Below are positions 8,819 to 17,694 of a stretch of DNA of 64,000 bases, piece by piece (the first letter of the stretch is position 1; every line of letters begins with the position of its first letter). A program made the translations under genes and the position numbers. The stretch is from GCA-002050365 sp038235165 (GTDB taxonomy: Bacteria > Acidobacteriota > Blastocatellia > Pyrinomonadales > Pyrinomonadaceae). The notes beneath the pieces are model-generated. The model searched no databases and was not told where the DNA came from. It worked only from the letters and a program-made list of their open reading frames with translations. The stretch spans positions 1 to 64,000 of the forward strand of contig JBBSUG010000006.1 of assembly GCA_038235165.1 (NCBI GenBank). The letters run 5' to 3'.

Positions 8819-9754
8819 ATGACTTGGCAAAAAGCAACTTTCTATCTTTTGATTATCGCGTGTCTGACACCGTTTGCCTCGCCGCTGATTGCGTTCGTAT
8901 TCGGGTTGAGTTTGGCTTTGTCTGTGGGCAATCCATACACGGAACAAACGCCGAAAACCGCTCGTTTGCTGTTGCGCGGTTCGATTATTTTGATCGGTTT
9001 CGGAATAAATTTAACGACCGTCGCCGCTGTCGGCAAAAAAGGAATTATACTGAGCTTGGCGGCAGTTGCCGGAATATTGGCGGCGGGTTTTATCATTTCA
9101 AAACTTTTTACCGTCAACCGAAAAACTTCTTCTTTAATTTCGGCTGGAACGGCAATTTCCGGCGGCGACACGCTTGCGGCGGTTGCTCCTATTATCGAAA
9201 CTGAAGCTGACGAAACCGTTGCCGCGCACGGCGTTATGCTTATCTTGAATGCCGTCGCGCTGTTATTGTTTCCGCTCATCGGGCATTTTCTCGATCTGAC
9301 CGAATACCAATTCAGCGTGTGGGCGGGTTTGGCAATTCCCGATACGAGTTTTGCAGTGGGTGCCGGGTCAAATTACGGTAGCGAAGCCTTGCAGCTTGCG
9401 ACCCTCGTCAAACTTGCGAGAATGTTATGGCTCGTGCCGGCTGCGCTGTTTTTCTCGTTTTTGTATCGCGGCGCAAATAGGAATAAAGCGAAACGGATCG
9501 TTCCCGTTTTTATTTTATTCTATTTGCTGACGGCAACTATCAGAACCTACGCGCCGGCGACGATTGAACCGAGCATTTACGATGCACTGGTCAATTTGGG
9601 GAAAGCCGGTCTGACCATCACGCTCTTTTTGGTCGGCGCGGGACTATCTCGGGAAACACTGGCAAAAGTCAGTGTGAAACCGTTGCTGCAAGGTATAATT
9701 CTCTGGATTACGCTTTCGATTGTTTCACTTTGGGCGGCTTTGCATCTATTATAG
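8819..9754 (+). CDS. YeiH/UPF0324 family putative sulfate exporter
   Basis: This 311-residue protein is almost wholly hydrophobic, with about ten membrane segments. It matches the YeiH (Cons_hypoth698) family through RGSIILIGFGINL, the SAGTAISGGDTLAAVAPII motif around residue 110, and GAGSNYGSEALQLATLVKLARMLWLVP. Members are proposed anion exporters of the inner membrane; the substrate is not established for most. The start is the ATG at 8819, following about 215 bp of non-coding DNA. No LysR regulator, which often neighbours yeiH, is next to it. A small membrane protein gene begins just after it. Confidence 0.85.
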   Translation: MTWQKATFYLLIIACLTPFASPLIAFVFGLSLALSVGNPYTEQTPKTARLLLRGSIILIGFGINLTTVAAVGKKGIILSLAAVAGILAAGFIISKLFTVNRKTSSLISAGTAISGGDTLAAVAPIIETEADETVAAHGVMLILNAVALLLFPLIGHFLDLTEYQFSVWAGLAIPDTSFAVGAGSNYGSEALQLATLVKLARMLWLVPAALFFSFLYRGANRNKAKRIVPVFILFYLLTATIRTYAPATIEPSIYDALVNLGKAGLTITLFLVGAGLSRETLAKVSVKPLLQGIILWITLSIVSLWAALHLL

Positions 9755-9761
9755 TAATCAA

Positions 9762-10010
9762 ATGGAACAGCAGCAAAATGAATCGGTTATCAAACCCAGA
9801 CGCGAGATGAAAGGTGTCGTCGAACCGAAACTCGTCCGCATCATTTCCTTTATTATTATCACTTTTTCGCTCGCCGCCTGCACGGTTTTGTGCATTTTGG
9901 CGATCTGGCAGTTCACGCAGAGCGACGCGGTTTGGCGGGCGGTGGCGACATTTATGGTCGTCAGCGTAGCGACCGGAATTTTTACATTTGTCAACGAAAA
10001 ATTAGGCTAA
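9762..10010 (+). CDS. Small membrane protein of unknown function (82 aa)
   Basis: The ATG at 9762, 7 bp past the exporter stop, is preferred because the upstream part of the open frame lies inside the exporter gene. The product has a charged N-terminus (MEQQQNESVIKPRREMKG) and two hydrophobic segments (about residues 26-48 and 58-77). No family is recognised. Its position between the exporter and the pseudouridine synthase gene, with gaps under 10 bp on both sides, suggests a three-gene operon. Confidence 0.65.
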   Translation: MEQQQNESVIKPRREMKGVVEPKLVRIISFIIITFSLAACTVLCILAIWQFTQSDAVWRAVATFMVVSVATGIFTFVNEKLG

Positions 10011-10019
10011 AAGATTTTT

Positions 10020-10901
10020 GTGCTGACCAAACTTCAATATCACATAGAAAAAACGATTTACAAAAATCGTCTCGACCAATTCTTGTTTGACGAAATCACG
10101 AATCTCAGCCGGATGTACTTGAAATATTTGATTGTCGCCGGAAACTGTACGGTCAACGGCGAAGTCAAAAACAGTGGGTATCATCTAAAACCCGGCGATT
10201 TTGTGGAAATCGAAGTCGAAACCGCAAGTAACGCCGAACTTTTGCCGGAGAATATTCCGCTTGAAATCATCTTTGAAGATGCGGAACTAATCGTCATCAA
10301 CAAAGCCGCCGGAATGCTCGTTCATCCAACCAAAGGCGTGCGGCGCGGAACTTTGCTCAACGCCGTGCTTTTTCACATAAATTCCGATCAGCGTGGCGAA
10401 ATAAAATCCGGTAAATTGCTTCGCGCCGGTTTGGTTCACCGTTTGGATAAACAAACTTCGGGTTTGATGGTCATCGCCAAAAATCCACGCGCACATCGCA
10501 TTTTATGCAGTCATTTTCAACGCCGACTCGTCGAAAAAAAATATCTCGCCGTCGTCGAAGGCATCATCACTGACGATACCGGCACGATCAACGCGCCCAT
10601 CGGACGCGACCCGGAAGAACGGGTTTGGAAAATCACGCCGGAAGGCAAATCAGCCGAATCGCGGTTTACGGTGCTTGAAAGATTTGCCGACAAAACACTG
10701 CTCGAACTCGAACCCGTCACTGGCAGAACCAACCAACTGCGGCTCCACTGCGTCCACATCGGACACCCGATCATCGGCGACGACAAATACGGCGGACGCG
10801 AATTTTCACGGCTCTGTCTCCACGCCGCAAAACTCGTTTTTTGGCATCCGAACGGCAATGAGCGATTAGAATTTAAAGCCGATTGTGATTGGACAAATTA
10901 A
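10020..10901 (+). CDS. RluA family pseudouridine synthase
   Basis: The gene starts at a GTG 9 bp after the previous stop and encodes 293 residues. An N-terminal S4 RNA-binding region (SRMYLKYLIVAGNCTVNGE) precedes the catalytic domain. The catalytic motif GLVHRLDKQTSGLMVIAKN contains the active-site Asp, and later come EPVTGRTNQLRLH and HPIIGDDKYG, all typical of RluA/RluD enzymes. These convert uridine to pseudouridine in rRNA or tRNA. The exact target site cannot be read from the sequence; the S4 domain favours an RluC/RluD-like role on 23S rRNA. Length and motifs are complete. Confidence 0.92.
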   Translation: MLTKLQYHIEKTIYKNRLDQFLFDEITNLSRMYLKYLIVAGNCTVNGEVKNSGYHLKPGDFVEIEVETASNAELLPENIPLEIIFEDAELIVINKAAGMLVHPTKGVRRGTLLNAVLFHINSDQRGEIKSGKLLRAGLVHRLDKQTSGLMVIAKNPRAHRILCSHFQRRLVEKKYLAVVEGIITDDTGTINAPIGRDPEERVWKITPEGKSAESRFTVLERFADKTLLELEPVTGRTNQLRLHCVHIGHPIIGDDKYGGREFSRLCLHAAKLVFWHPNGNERLEFKADCDWTN

Positions 10902-11065
10902 TCTCTATCTCTTTCAAATAAGTGCTTGTTTTATATTGTTGGGTAGTGTCATATTGAGGTGCTATACTTATTTTTTGTGTCAAAAACGACCGTTTTTGAG
11001 ACGAATACTTAAAAATGAAATCGAGTCGGAACAAATAAGAAAATCCAGTGTCTAAATAAAAGCCC

Positions 11066-11578
11066 ATGAGAAAATCTGTTTATATAGTTGTCACCTTAAT
11101 TGCTTTTATATTTGGAGTTTCTATTTATTATATCCGTCCCGTTTTTATTCCGATCTCACTTTCTGAATTAAGACAAAATACGCCGAGATATAAATACCTC
11201 AAAATCAAAGTGTTCGCAAAACTTGAGGTATCTGAGGAAGACTCACGCTACTTTGTAAATTTGAAAGACTGGGAAAATGATTGTAGAGGCGATAATTTCT
11301 GTTTTCAGGGTTTAGAATTATCAGATGAAATCTTGGCTCAAAATATTTCGCTGATAAAAGAATTGGTAGAAAAGAATAAGACAGTTGGAAGGTCAACTTT
11401 GATAAACGATTTCTATTGGGCAGACGGCGAATACTATATTGACGTGGAGGTTACAGGGCGTTTTGTCGAAAAGGAAAGTAAATATTTTGGCGACACATTT
11501 TATGACATAAAAGTAGAGGAAATTAAACAAAAGTCGCCAATCAAATTCGTTCCAACGAAAGAAATGCTCGGACGGTAA
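11066..11578 (+). CDS. Membrane-anchored protein of unknown function (170 aa)
   Basis: This protein begins with one hydrophobic segment (residues 5-27, KSVYIVVTLIAFIFGVSIYY) and then has a soluble region rich in beta-strand-like and charged sequence (KVFAKLEVSEEDSRYFVNL, YIDVEVTGRFVEKES). The alternation of short strands around an acidic insert is compatible with an OB-like fold, but this is a guess. Base composition is AT-richer than the flanking genes, as is the frameshifted gene after it, which suggests an accessory patch between the RluA and HD-GYP genes. No function is proposed. Confidence 0.6.
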   Translation: MRKSVYIVVTLIAFIFGVSIYYIRPVFIPISLSELRQNTPRYKYLKIKVFAKLEVSEEDSRYFVNLKDWENDCRGDNFCFQGLELSDEILAQNISLIKELVEKNKTVGRSTLINDFYWADGEYYIDVEVTGRFVEKESKYFGDTFYDIKVEEIKQKSPIKFVPTKEMLGR

Positions 11579-11677
11579 ACAACTACCATCAGTTTATTAT
11601 CAGTTTCAAGAAAACTGATTTATGGGGCGTTTTGAAATTCTCACAAACGAGGGTTTTTGAGATAACAAAAAAGTAAA

Positions 11678-11985
11678 ATGAATAGCCAATATACGGAATC
11701 GAAGTTTAGAAACAAAGTAATGGCTTTGTTGATAGGAATAGTTATGAACCCGATTCTGTTGGCGATTGAGATTCTCCGCACACTTCAAATAAATGGCTGC
11801 ACGGAAAACCTCTGCTTGAACGCACACCGTTCGCATACGTCTTCTTTTGGGCAGGCACGTTTTTTCCTCAAACACTCAATTATTCTATAATACCACTCTT
11901 GGCAGTTGTTATAGCGAATACGATTCTTTACTCCCTTTTAAGTTATGTGATCTTAACTTTTTTAAGAAGTAGTGGAAATAAATAA
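11678..11985 (+). pseudogene. Frameshifted small membrane protein gene
   Basis: An ATG at 11678 opens a frame encoding MNSQYTESKFRNKVMALLIG, then a hydrophobic stretch to ILRTLQI. After about 11790 that frame loses its hydrophobic character. The next frame over continues with KWLHGKPLLERTPFAYVFFW and two more hydrophobic segments to a TAA at 11983-11985. No start codon exists in the second frame before the hydrophobic part, since a TGA lies at 11767-11769. The simplest reading is one membrane protein of about 102 residues broken by a single-base indel near the A-rich run at 11787-11793. A sequencing or assembly error is equally possible. No family is recognised. Confidence 0.55.
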
Positions 11986-12287
11986 AGTAAGTAAGAAGTC
12001 TCACAAACGGACGGTTGTAATACAGTTAAACCATCAAAATAAAAGCGGTTAAGTCCTTTGTTTCGCCTCTCAAGAAAAAGCTGTTCGACTTAAAACTCGT
12101 CTCATATTCAAAATCTCAAAAACTAATCCGTTTGATGATTTTTGAAACTCTTTCATTGAGGCACTGAAAATTAATCTCGTTTTTCAGCACCGCAAGATTA
12201 GGAAAATACCTGTTGTTAAAAGTTGTTGACCAGTGAGGTGGTTTTGTTCTAAAATCGAAACAGCGAAATTCTTCGCGTTCAACTGCA
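11986..12287. other. Intergenic stretch upstream of the HD-GYP gene
   Basis: About 300 bp without a recognisable gene. Its right part holds the putative promoter listed separately. A possible hairpin, GAGGCACTGAAAATTAATCTC and the following TTTTTCAGCACC, is imperfect and I give it no function. Confidence 0.35.
12226..12255 (+). promoter_or_regulatory. Putative sigma70-type promoter for the HD-GYP gene
   Basis: TTGACC at 12226-12231 and TAAAAT at 12250-12255 are separated by 18 bp and lie 33 bp before the ATG at 12288. Spacing and match to the consensus are reasonable, but nothing else supports it. Confidence 0.4.
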
Positions 12288-14111
12288 ATGCCTCAAGAAC
12301 AGAAAAAATTCAAATTAGTCTATTTCGTCATCATCACGCTGCTGTTGGTGGGTTTGGTTCCGCTCGTTTTGACCGGCTGGTTTTTGTCGGAAAAAAGCGC
12401 GAATGAACTTCGTGCAGTGGAAAATCGCTATCAAACGCAGTTAGTTCAGGAGAAAGCGCGGCAAATCGAAATGCTCGGACAGCGGTACGGCGATTTGGTC
12501 GGAAGTTACGCCAAAGCTCTCGAACTTTCCAACGATTTGTCGGTGTTATCTGCGCCGCAGACAGAGGAAAAACTCGGCGCAACGCTCAAGGAAAATCCGA
12601 ATCTGCTCGCGCTGTACATTAAACCGATCAATGGCGAATCGCTGTCGGTTTTTCGTGCCGAAGCGATTAAAAAAGAGGAAATCGAGAATCTGTCGGCAAC
12701 AGAACTGTCGCGGCTTGAAAATAAAAAAATAGTTTTCGGGCAACCGCACCAACTCGCTTCCAACGGCGATATTGTGCTGACGGTCGCCGCGCCCGTTGTT
12801 ATCAAAAATAACATTTCGGCGGCGGTCGTCGCCATTCTTTCGCTGCGCGAATTGTCCCGTATTATGGCGGAAACAAAGCCGATGAGCGAAGCCGAACTGT
12901 GGAAAGCGGGTCTGCCGATAATTTTTGTGGTTGACGAAACGGGACGCGCCGTTTTTCATCCCGATACAAATGTCGTTACCGGTCAAAAACCGTTGACCGA
13001 TTTGAAAATCGTGCAGGAATGGCAGGCGACGAGTCGCCAAATTCAATCGGCACTGGTTCCGTTCACGACGGAATTTGACGGCGAAAGTCACGCGATGATC
13101 GGTGCGTATTCAACGGCTAACTTCAGCGACGATTTATATTTCGGTGTAGTTACAATGCAGGATGAAAGCAAAGCTCTCGCTTCGGTCGGCGAAATGCGCC
13201 GCCAAACTTGGTTGATTAGTTTGGCGTTTGCTTTGATCGCGCTGATCGTCGGCAGCATTTTTGCCCAGCAATTGACATCGCCGTTGCTCAAACTCGTTGC
13301 GGCGGCGGAAAAAATGGCGGCGGGCGATTTGTCCGGTCGCATCGCGCCGAAAAGCATTGCCGAAATTGACACGCTCGGCAAAACATTTAATTTGATGAGC
13401 GGTAAACTCGAAGAACACATCGCCAAACTCGCCAAAGCTGCCGAAGAAAACCGCGAACTTTTTGTCGGCACGGTCAAAGCTCTCGCCGCCGCGATTGACG
13501 GCAAGGACCGTTACACGCGCGGGCATTCGGAACGGGTTTCGCGTGTTTCGGTCGCCATCGGCAAACATCTCAAACTCGGCGAAGAAGAACTCGAAACATT
13601 GCGAATCAGCGCACTGCTGCACGATGTCGGCAAAATTGCGATTGACGATGCGATTTTGAAAAAACCGTCCGCGCTGACCGACGACGAGTTTGAAATAATG
13701 AAAACTCATCCGCTGGCGGGCTACAAAATTATGGCGCACATTCCGGCGATGAAGGAATTTTTGCCCGGAATGTATATGCACCACGAAATGGTCAACGGCG
13801 CAGGTTATCCGCAGGGTTTGAAAGACGCGGAGATTCCGCTTCAGGCGAAAATCATCTCCGTCGCCGATACCTTCGACGCGATGACGATTGACCGCCCGTA
13901 TTCAAAAGGAATGCTTTTAGAAGACGCGCTCGACCGCATCAGGAGTTTCGTCGGCACGCGCTATGACGGCAAAGTCGTCGAAGCTCTCATCGAAGCCTGT
14001 CAGGACGGGCAAGTCGGCGGCGGCATCATTCGTTTGAAAGCGAATATGCCGAACAATATAAATTTACGAACGAGCAAAACCGGCAACATATCCGAACAAA
14101 AGGTCGCCTGA
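12288..14111 (+). CDS. Membrane HD-GYP cyclic-di-GMP phosphodiesterase with Cache-like sensor and HAMP
   Basis: The 607-residue protein has a first membrane segment (residues 10-30) and a periplasmic Cache-like sensor (about 35-305) with sequences such as LLALYIKP and VVDETGRAVFHPD. A second membrane segment (about 306-328) and a HAMP domain (LVAAAEKMAAGDLSGRI) follow. The C-terminal HD-GYP domain (about 385-580) has the metal-binding HDVGKI, HPLAGYKIM and HHEMVNGAGYPQGL, so the GYP motif is intact and c-di-GMP hydrolysis is likely. An extracellular signal would thus lower c-di-GMP. The membrane-protein gene after it begins 16 bp downstream and may be co-transcribed. The ligand of the sensor is unknown. 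Confidence 0.92.
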   Translation: MPQEQKKFKLVYFVIITLLLVGLVPLVLTGWFLSEKSANELRAVENRYQTQLVQEKARQIEMLGQRYGDLVGSYAKALELSNDLSVLSAPQTEEKLGATLKENPNLLALYIKPINGESLSVFRAEAIKKEEIENLSATELSRLENKKIVFGQPHQLASNGDIVLTVAAPVVIKNNISAAVVAILSLRELSRIMAETKPMSEAELWKAGLPIIFVVDETGRAVFHPDTNVVTGQKPLTDLKIVQEWQATSRQIQSALVPFTTEFDGESHAMIGAYSTANFSDDLYFGVVTMQDESKALASVGEMRRQTWLISLAFALIALIVGSIFAQQLTSPLLKLVAAAEKMAAGDLSGRIAPKSIAEIDTLGKTFNLMSGKLEEHIAKLAKAAEENRELFVGTVKALAAAIDGKDRYTRGHSERVSRVSVAIGKHLKLGEEELETLRISALLHDVGKIAIDDAILKKPSALTDDEFEIMKTHPLAGYKIMAHIPAMKEFLPGMYMHHEMVNGAGYPQGLKDAEIPLQAKIISVADTFDAMTIDRPYSKGMLLEDALDRIRSFVGTRYDGKVVEALIEACQDGQVGGGIIRLKANMPNNINLRTSKTGNISEQKVA

Positions 14112-14127
14112 CCTGAAATAAAATGCG

Positions 14128-15597
14128 ATGGATAATCAAAATGTTCAGGAAATTTGGCAGGTTGACGTGAACGGCGAGATTTACGAAACCAATCTCGCTG
14201 GTTTGGGCGATTGGATTGCCGAAGGTTCGCTTCAGCCGCAGGACAAAGTGCGGCGCGGTAATCTGCGCTGGCTCGAAGCGGGCAAAATCCCGTTTTTGAA
14301 CGGATTTTTCAATGCCAAAGACCTCGGCATCGCGCCGCCCGTTTTTTCGACGACCGACGCGCAGAAAACGCCGGAAGATTTACCGGATCAAAATCAAGAA
14401 CTCACCGCATCACCGGATATTTCACAAAGCAATTTCGACGAACCCAAAAACGGTGCAGTCGTTGCAATTCCTCGAAAAAAAGTAAAATCAGCCAGAGTTT
14501 CCGCGCCTGTTCAAAATGCCAGAGTGTTTGCCGCTGATGAAAAATTCGGTTTCTCCGATTTTGCAAAAGCTCTGGTTTATCCGTTCAAGTTTAAGGCGAG
14601 TTTGATTTTCGGCGCGATATTTTTTACGGTTTTCACGCTCGGACAATCGGTATGGGTCTTTGGTGGCGTGATGCTGGTTTCCGCCGTTTTTTGCGCGATG
14701 CTCGCCAACACATTGACGTTTGGCATTCTGGCGAATACGGTCGAAAATTTCGCGCAGGGCAAAATCGACGCCGATTTTATGCCGCGCTTTGACGATTTTT
14801 CGGCGTGGGACGACGTGATTCACCCGTTTTTGCTGAGCATCGGCGTTTACATCGTCTCGTTTGGCGTATTGTTCGCGCTGCTCGTCGGCGCAACGTGGCA
14901 GGCGGTCAATTCTTTGGCGCAAATTGACGAGGGCAAACAGAAAATTGTTTCGACGGTTTTGCCCGTGCCGCCGAACGATACGAGTTTGACAAAACAGTCC
15001 GCGCAAGTTAGGCAACTGACCGAACAATTTAAAAAAGACAACAATTTCAAAAACGGAAATATGCCGGACGAAAATGCGTTTGTTCAGTCGCAAATTAATG
15101 GTTTGGATGAAGCCCCCGTGCTTGAAAATCTGCAAAATCGATTGAAACAAAGCGAACAGCCGCTGCCTGAACCGGAAAATAACAATCTGAGCGAAATGCC
15201 GGGAAATGTGATGCGGTTATCGCTCGGTTTCGCCATCCCGATATTTTTGGCGTTTTTGTGGGGCTTTTTCTACTTTCCCGCCGCCTGTCTCGTCGCGGGC
15301 TACACACGCTCATTCACCGCGATATTTAACCCGCTGATTGCTTTCGACACCATTAAACGATTGGGTCTTGATTACGCCAAGATTCTCGGTATGTGTCTGT
15401 TTCTGGGCGTTTTTGCGGCTCTGATAAATATTTTTCTGGGCAAACTATTCGCGCCGCTCAATTTGCCGCAGCTTGGAAATATGGCGGTCAAAACGGTTGA
15501 CGGGTTTTTGTATTTCTACATTGCGATAGTTTTTTCGGTGGTTTTGGGATTCGTAGTTTACAAAAATTCGAAGAGTTTGAATCTATTTCGCAGTTGA
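14128..15597 (+). CDS. Membrane protein with N-terminal GYF-like domain
   Basis: Residues 8-60 (IWQVDVNGEIYETNLAGLGD ... WLEAGKIPFLNGFF) resemble the GYF_2/DUF4339 type, a small domain that often precedes membrane proteins. A variable linker to about residue 145 follows, then about six hydrophobic segments in two groups (150-260 and 370-489), separated by a long, charged, probably extramembrane region (about 265-365). The C-terminal part resembles DUF4013-type membrane proteins in the SLGFAIPIFLAFLWGFFYFP and AGYTRSFTAIFNPL stretches. No enzyme motif is visible. It lies 16 bp after the HD-GYP gene, so it may work in the same envelope or c-di-GMP process, but that link is only positional. Confidence 0.65.
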   Translation: MDNQNVQEIWQVDVNGEIYETNLAGLGDWIAEGSLQPQDKVRRGNLRWLEAGKIPFLNGFFNAKDLGIAPPVFSTTDAQKTPEDLPDQNQELTASPDISQSNFDEPKNGAVVAIPRKKVKSARVSAPVQNARVFAADEKFGFSDFAKALVYPFKFKASLIFGAIFFTVFTLGQSVWVFGGVMLVSAVFCAMLANTLTFGILANTVENFAQGKIDADFMPRFDDFSAWDDVIHPFLLSIGVYIVSFGVLFALLVGATWQAVNSLAQIDEGKQKIVSTVLPVPPNDTSLTKQSAQVRQLTEQFKKDNNFKNGNMPDENAFVQSQINGLDEAPVLENLQNRLKQSEQPLPEPENNNLSEMPGNVMRLSLGFAIPIFLAFLWGFFYFPAACLVAGYTRSFTAIFNPLIAFDTIKRLGLDYAKILGMCLFLGVFAALINIFLGKLFAPLNLPQLGNMAVKTVDGFLYFYIAIVFSVVLGFVVYKNSKSLNLFRS

Positions 15598-15614
15598 ATA
15601 ATCTTATAAATCAT

Positions 15615-16634
15615 TTATTTGGATAAAAGCTCGGCAATTTGCCTCTTTAATTCTTTAACTTCTTCGCGCAATCTTCCCAACCCTTTAACCATTGCATTCT
15701 GCCGTTTATAATCATCAAGCGGTTGCACGGGCGTTCCCCACCAGACACCGGCGCGGACGATTTTTCCGGGCAAAACTCCGGCTTGCGAACCGATAATTGC
15801 GCCGCTTTTGACGGTCGCGTGGTCGCCCATTCCGACTTGTCCGCCGATGATACAGTCGTCTTCGATGACCGTGCTGCCCGAAATGCCGGTTTGTGCGGCG
15901 ATGACAACCCGTTTGCCGATGCGGACGTTGTGGGCGATTTGAACGAGATTGTCAATTTTTGTGCCTGCGCCGATGCGCGTTTCGCCGAGTGCGCCGCGAT
16001 CAATGCAGGAATTTGCGCCGATTTCGACGTGATCTTCAATGATGACCGTGCCGATTTGCGGAAATTTAACGTAACCGTACTTGCCGTCGCGCACAAAGCC
16101 GAATCCGTCCGCGCCGATAACGACTCCGGCGTGAAGTTTGACGCTGGCTCCAATCAAGACATTTTTGTAAATGACGACGTTGGGGAAAATAAAACAATCG
16201 CCGCCGATGTTCACGTCTTCGGCAATTTTTACATTTTCGCCAATCTGCGAACCGTCGCCGATCACCGCATTTTCACCGACGACGGAAAATGCGCCGATGA
16301 AAACATTTTCACCGATTACAGCGGAATCTGCGATTTGCGCGGTCGGGTGAATTCCGGTTGATATGCGCGGCTGGTGGAGAACTTCGGCGATTTTGGCGAA
16401 CGCCAGTTTCGGGTTTTTAACTTTGACGGACGGGCAGGGAAGTTCTGCCTTGAAACTTTCAGGAACGATCAAACACGATGCTTTCGTGTCTGTTAAACTG
16501 TCTGTTTTTTCGACGAATGAAACTTCGCCCGTTCGAGCATTTTCCAAACTCGCCACGCGCATAATTTCAATATCGGAATCTCCCGAAGCCTCTCCATCCA
16601 AAAAAACGGCAATTTCTCTAACATTCATTTTCAT
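15615..16634 (-). CDS. lpxD: UDP-3-O-acylglucosamine N-acyltransferase
   Basis: LpxD adds the N-linked hydroxyacyl chain to UDP-3-O-acyl-glucosamine, the third step of lipid A synthesis, in the cytoplasm. The 339 residues match the usual length. An N-terminal uridine-binding domain (1-100) precedes a left-handed beta-helix of hexapeptide repeats (IADSAVIGENVFIGAFSVVG onward). The catalytic His lies in VQIAHNVRIGKRVVIAAQTG, and a C-terminal helical tail (LREEVKELKRQIAELL) forms the trimer cap. It follows the STAS gene (stop at 16638, start at 16634) with almost no gap, so the two are probably co-transcribed. Its presence shows the organism makes lipid A and so has an outer membrane. Confidence 0.95.
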   Translation of the reverse strand: MKMNVREIAVFLDGEASGDSDIEIMRVASLENARTGEVSFVEKTDSLTDTKASCLIVPESFKAELPCPSVKVKNPKLAFAKIAEVLHQPRISTGIHPTAQIADSAVIGENVFIGAFSVVGENAVIGDGSQIGENVKIAEDVNIGGDCFIFPNVVIYKNVLIGASVKLHAGVVIGADGFGFVRDGKYGYVKFPQIGTVIIEDHVEIGANSCIDRGALGETRIGAGTKIDNLVQIAHNVRIGKRVVIAAQTGISGSTVIEDDCIIGGQVGMGDHATVKSGAIIGSQAGVLPGKIVRAGVWWGTPVQPLDDYKRQNAMVKGLGRLREEVKELKRQIAELLSK

Positions 16635-16637
16635 ATT

Positions 16638-16922
16638 TTAACGCCGATTTTCAGCTTCATTGACCGCATTTTGCAGAAAAATCTGTATTCCTTCAATCGT
16701 AAATCCGTTTGTTTGGGCGATTCGTTTCAAAATCGGTGCGCTTTCGCTGTCCAAAAAATTCAAATCGGCGAGATCAATCGTCATATTTTTGCCTGATTCC
16801 GCACGCATTTCAAGCGCGATTTTTTCCAGAAGCACGGCATCTTCAAGTTCCATTGAACCAGCGACGCGCAAAATTATTGTTCCGTTTTCAATGTCTTCAA
16901 TTTGATTAATAGTGGTCGGCAT
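16638..16922 (-). CDS. STAS domain protein (anti-sigma factor antagonist-like)
   Basis: This 94-residue single-domain protein has the STAS pattern: a strand GTIILRVAGSMELEDAVLLE, then the switch region MTIDLADLNFLDSESAPIL, where the Ser in FLDS sits at the usual phosphorylation site. Such proteins bind anti-sigma kinases in partner-switching systems, or act as small regulatory domains. No anti-sigma kinase or phosphatase gene is nearby. The gene is directly upstream of lpxD and may share its transcript, which could tie a stress signal to lipid A synthesis, but that is only positional inference. Confidence 0.75.
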   Translation of the reverse strand: MPTTINQIEDIENGTIILRVAGSMELEDAVLLEKIALEMRAESGKNMTIDLADLNFLDSESAPILKRIAQTNGFTIEGIQIFLQNAVNEAENRR

Positions 16923-16971
16923 ATTTAAGTGTGATTTAACGAAAAATTTGCGGTAAAAGCAAATATTAGAA

Positions 16972-17003
16972 AAGACTTCACCGAAAATTTCCGGCGAAGT
17001 CTT
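16972..17003 (-). terminator. Intrinsic terminator after the Spy-like gene
   Basis: AAGACTTC at 16972-16979 pairs with GAAGTCTT at 16996-17003, with further pairing inside (ACCG with CGGC-like bases). On the minus strand it is followed by TTCTAATATTTG, a modest T-rich tail. It lies between the Spy-like stop (17041) and the STAS start (16922), so it separates these transcripts. Confidence 0.65.
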
Positions 17004-17040
17004 CTGTTTGGCTGGATTATGATAGCGGATTAAAGGGGAA

Positions 17041-17529
17041 TTATAAATCGGATGCGTCGCTTTTGCCGCCGCGATTTTGAAATCTTTCTTTGAATTTATC
17101 TTTCATTTCTTCCTTCAACACTTTAGCTTGCGCTTGCTGTTCCGATGTTAAGACAGCGTGCATTTGAGATTTTGCGCGTTCTTTCTCGACTGTCAACTGC
17201 GCCGTAATATTGGCTTGCTGAGTCGCTAAATTCTGCACCTGCGCTTCGTCAAATTTACCGTCGGCAGTCGCCGCCGATATTTGCTGACGAATTGATTTCA
17301 TACTTTCGCGCAGCGGCTGAATTTTTGCTTTGCTTGTCTCTTTGATCTGCTTCATTTGTTCTTTCTGCACGTCAGTCAAATTAAGCTGTTTGGCAATTCG
17401 TCCGAATCCTCTTCTGTGAAGACCGCCGCGTTTGTGTCCTTTGTTGTCGTCTGCTTTTTGGGCAAAAACGAAAATTGTTCCGATGGCGACCAATGCGACT
17501 GCGATAAAAGCTGTTACTAATTTTTTCAT
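17041..17529 (-). CDS. Spy/CpxP family periplasmic stress protein
   Basis: The 162-residue product has a signal peptide (residues 1-23, MKKLVTAFIAVALVAIGTIF) and then a basic, helical region. The LTxxQ motif of the Spy/CpxP family is seen as LNLTDVQKEQMKQI (about residues 50-63), with a second one at VLTSEQQAQAKVLKEEM (about 125-141). In enterobacteria CpxP senses or buffers misfolded envelope proteins and restrains the CpxA kinase. Here the gene is divergent from CpxR/CpxA-like genes with GTAAA boxes between, the same layout as E. coli cpxP-cpxRA. The C-terminus is basic and glycine-containing (FKERFQNRGGKSDA). The role is inferred from the family and context. Confidence 0.85.
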   Translation of the reverse strand: MKKLVTAFIAVALVAIGTIFVFAQKADDNKGHKRGGLHRRGFGRIAKQLNLTDVQKEQMKQIKETSKAKIQPLRESMKSIRQQISAATADGKFDEAQVQNLATQQANITAQLTVEKERAKSQMHAVLTSEQQAQAKVLKEEMKDKFKERFQNRGGKSDASDL

Positions 17530-17614
17530 TTAATTTGTCTTCTATGATTTCTGCAAAAGATACACGATGTTTTTCGCGTTCAATGTGTTAGACGAATTTT
17601 TTTACGCCGCGAAT

Positions 17615-17650
17615 GTAAACTTTGAATCGGATAATGTAAAGATTTGTAAA
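17615..17650. promoter_or_regulatory. Putative CpxR box cluster (GTAAA half-sites)
   Basis: GTAAA at 17636-17640, GATTT, and GTAAA at 17646-17650 exactly fit the E. coli CpxR pattern GTAAA-N5-GTAAA. A third GTAAA lies at 17615-17619. Starts are 21 and 10 bp apart, so all three face the same side of the helix. The site is in the 165-bp gap between the divergent Spy-like and CpxR-like genes. It probably controls both. DNA specificity in this phylum is an assumption. Confidence 0.55.
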
Positions 17651-17694
17651 AGTACAGACGAAAGAAACTTTTTTGACGTAAAATCGAATTGATT

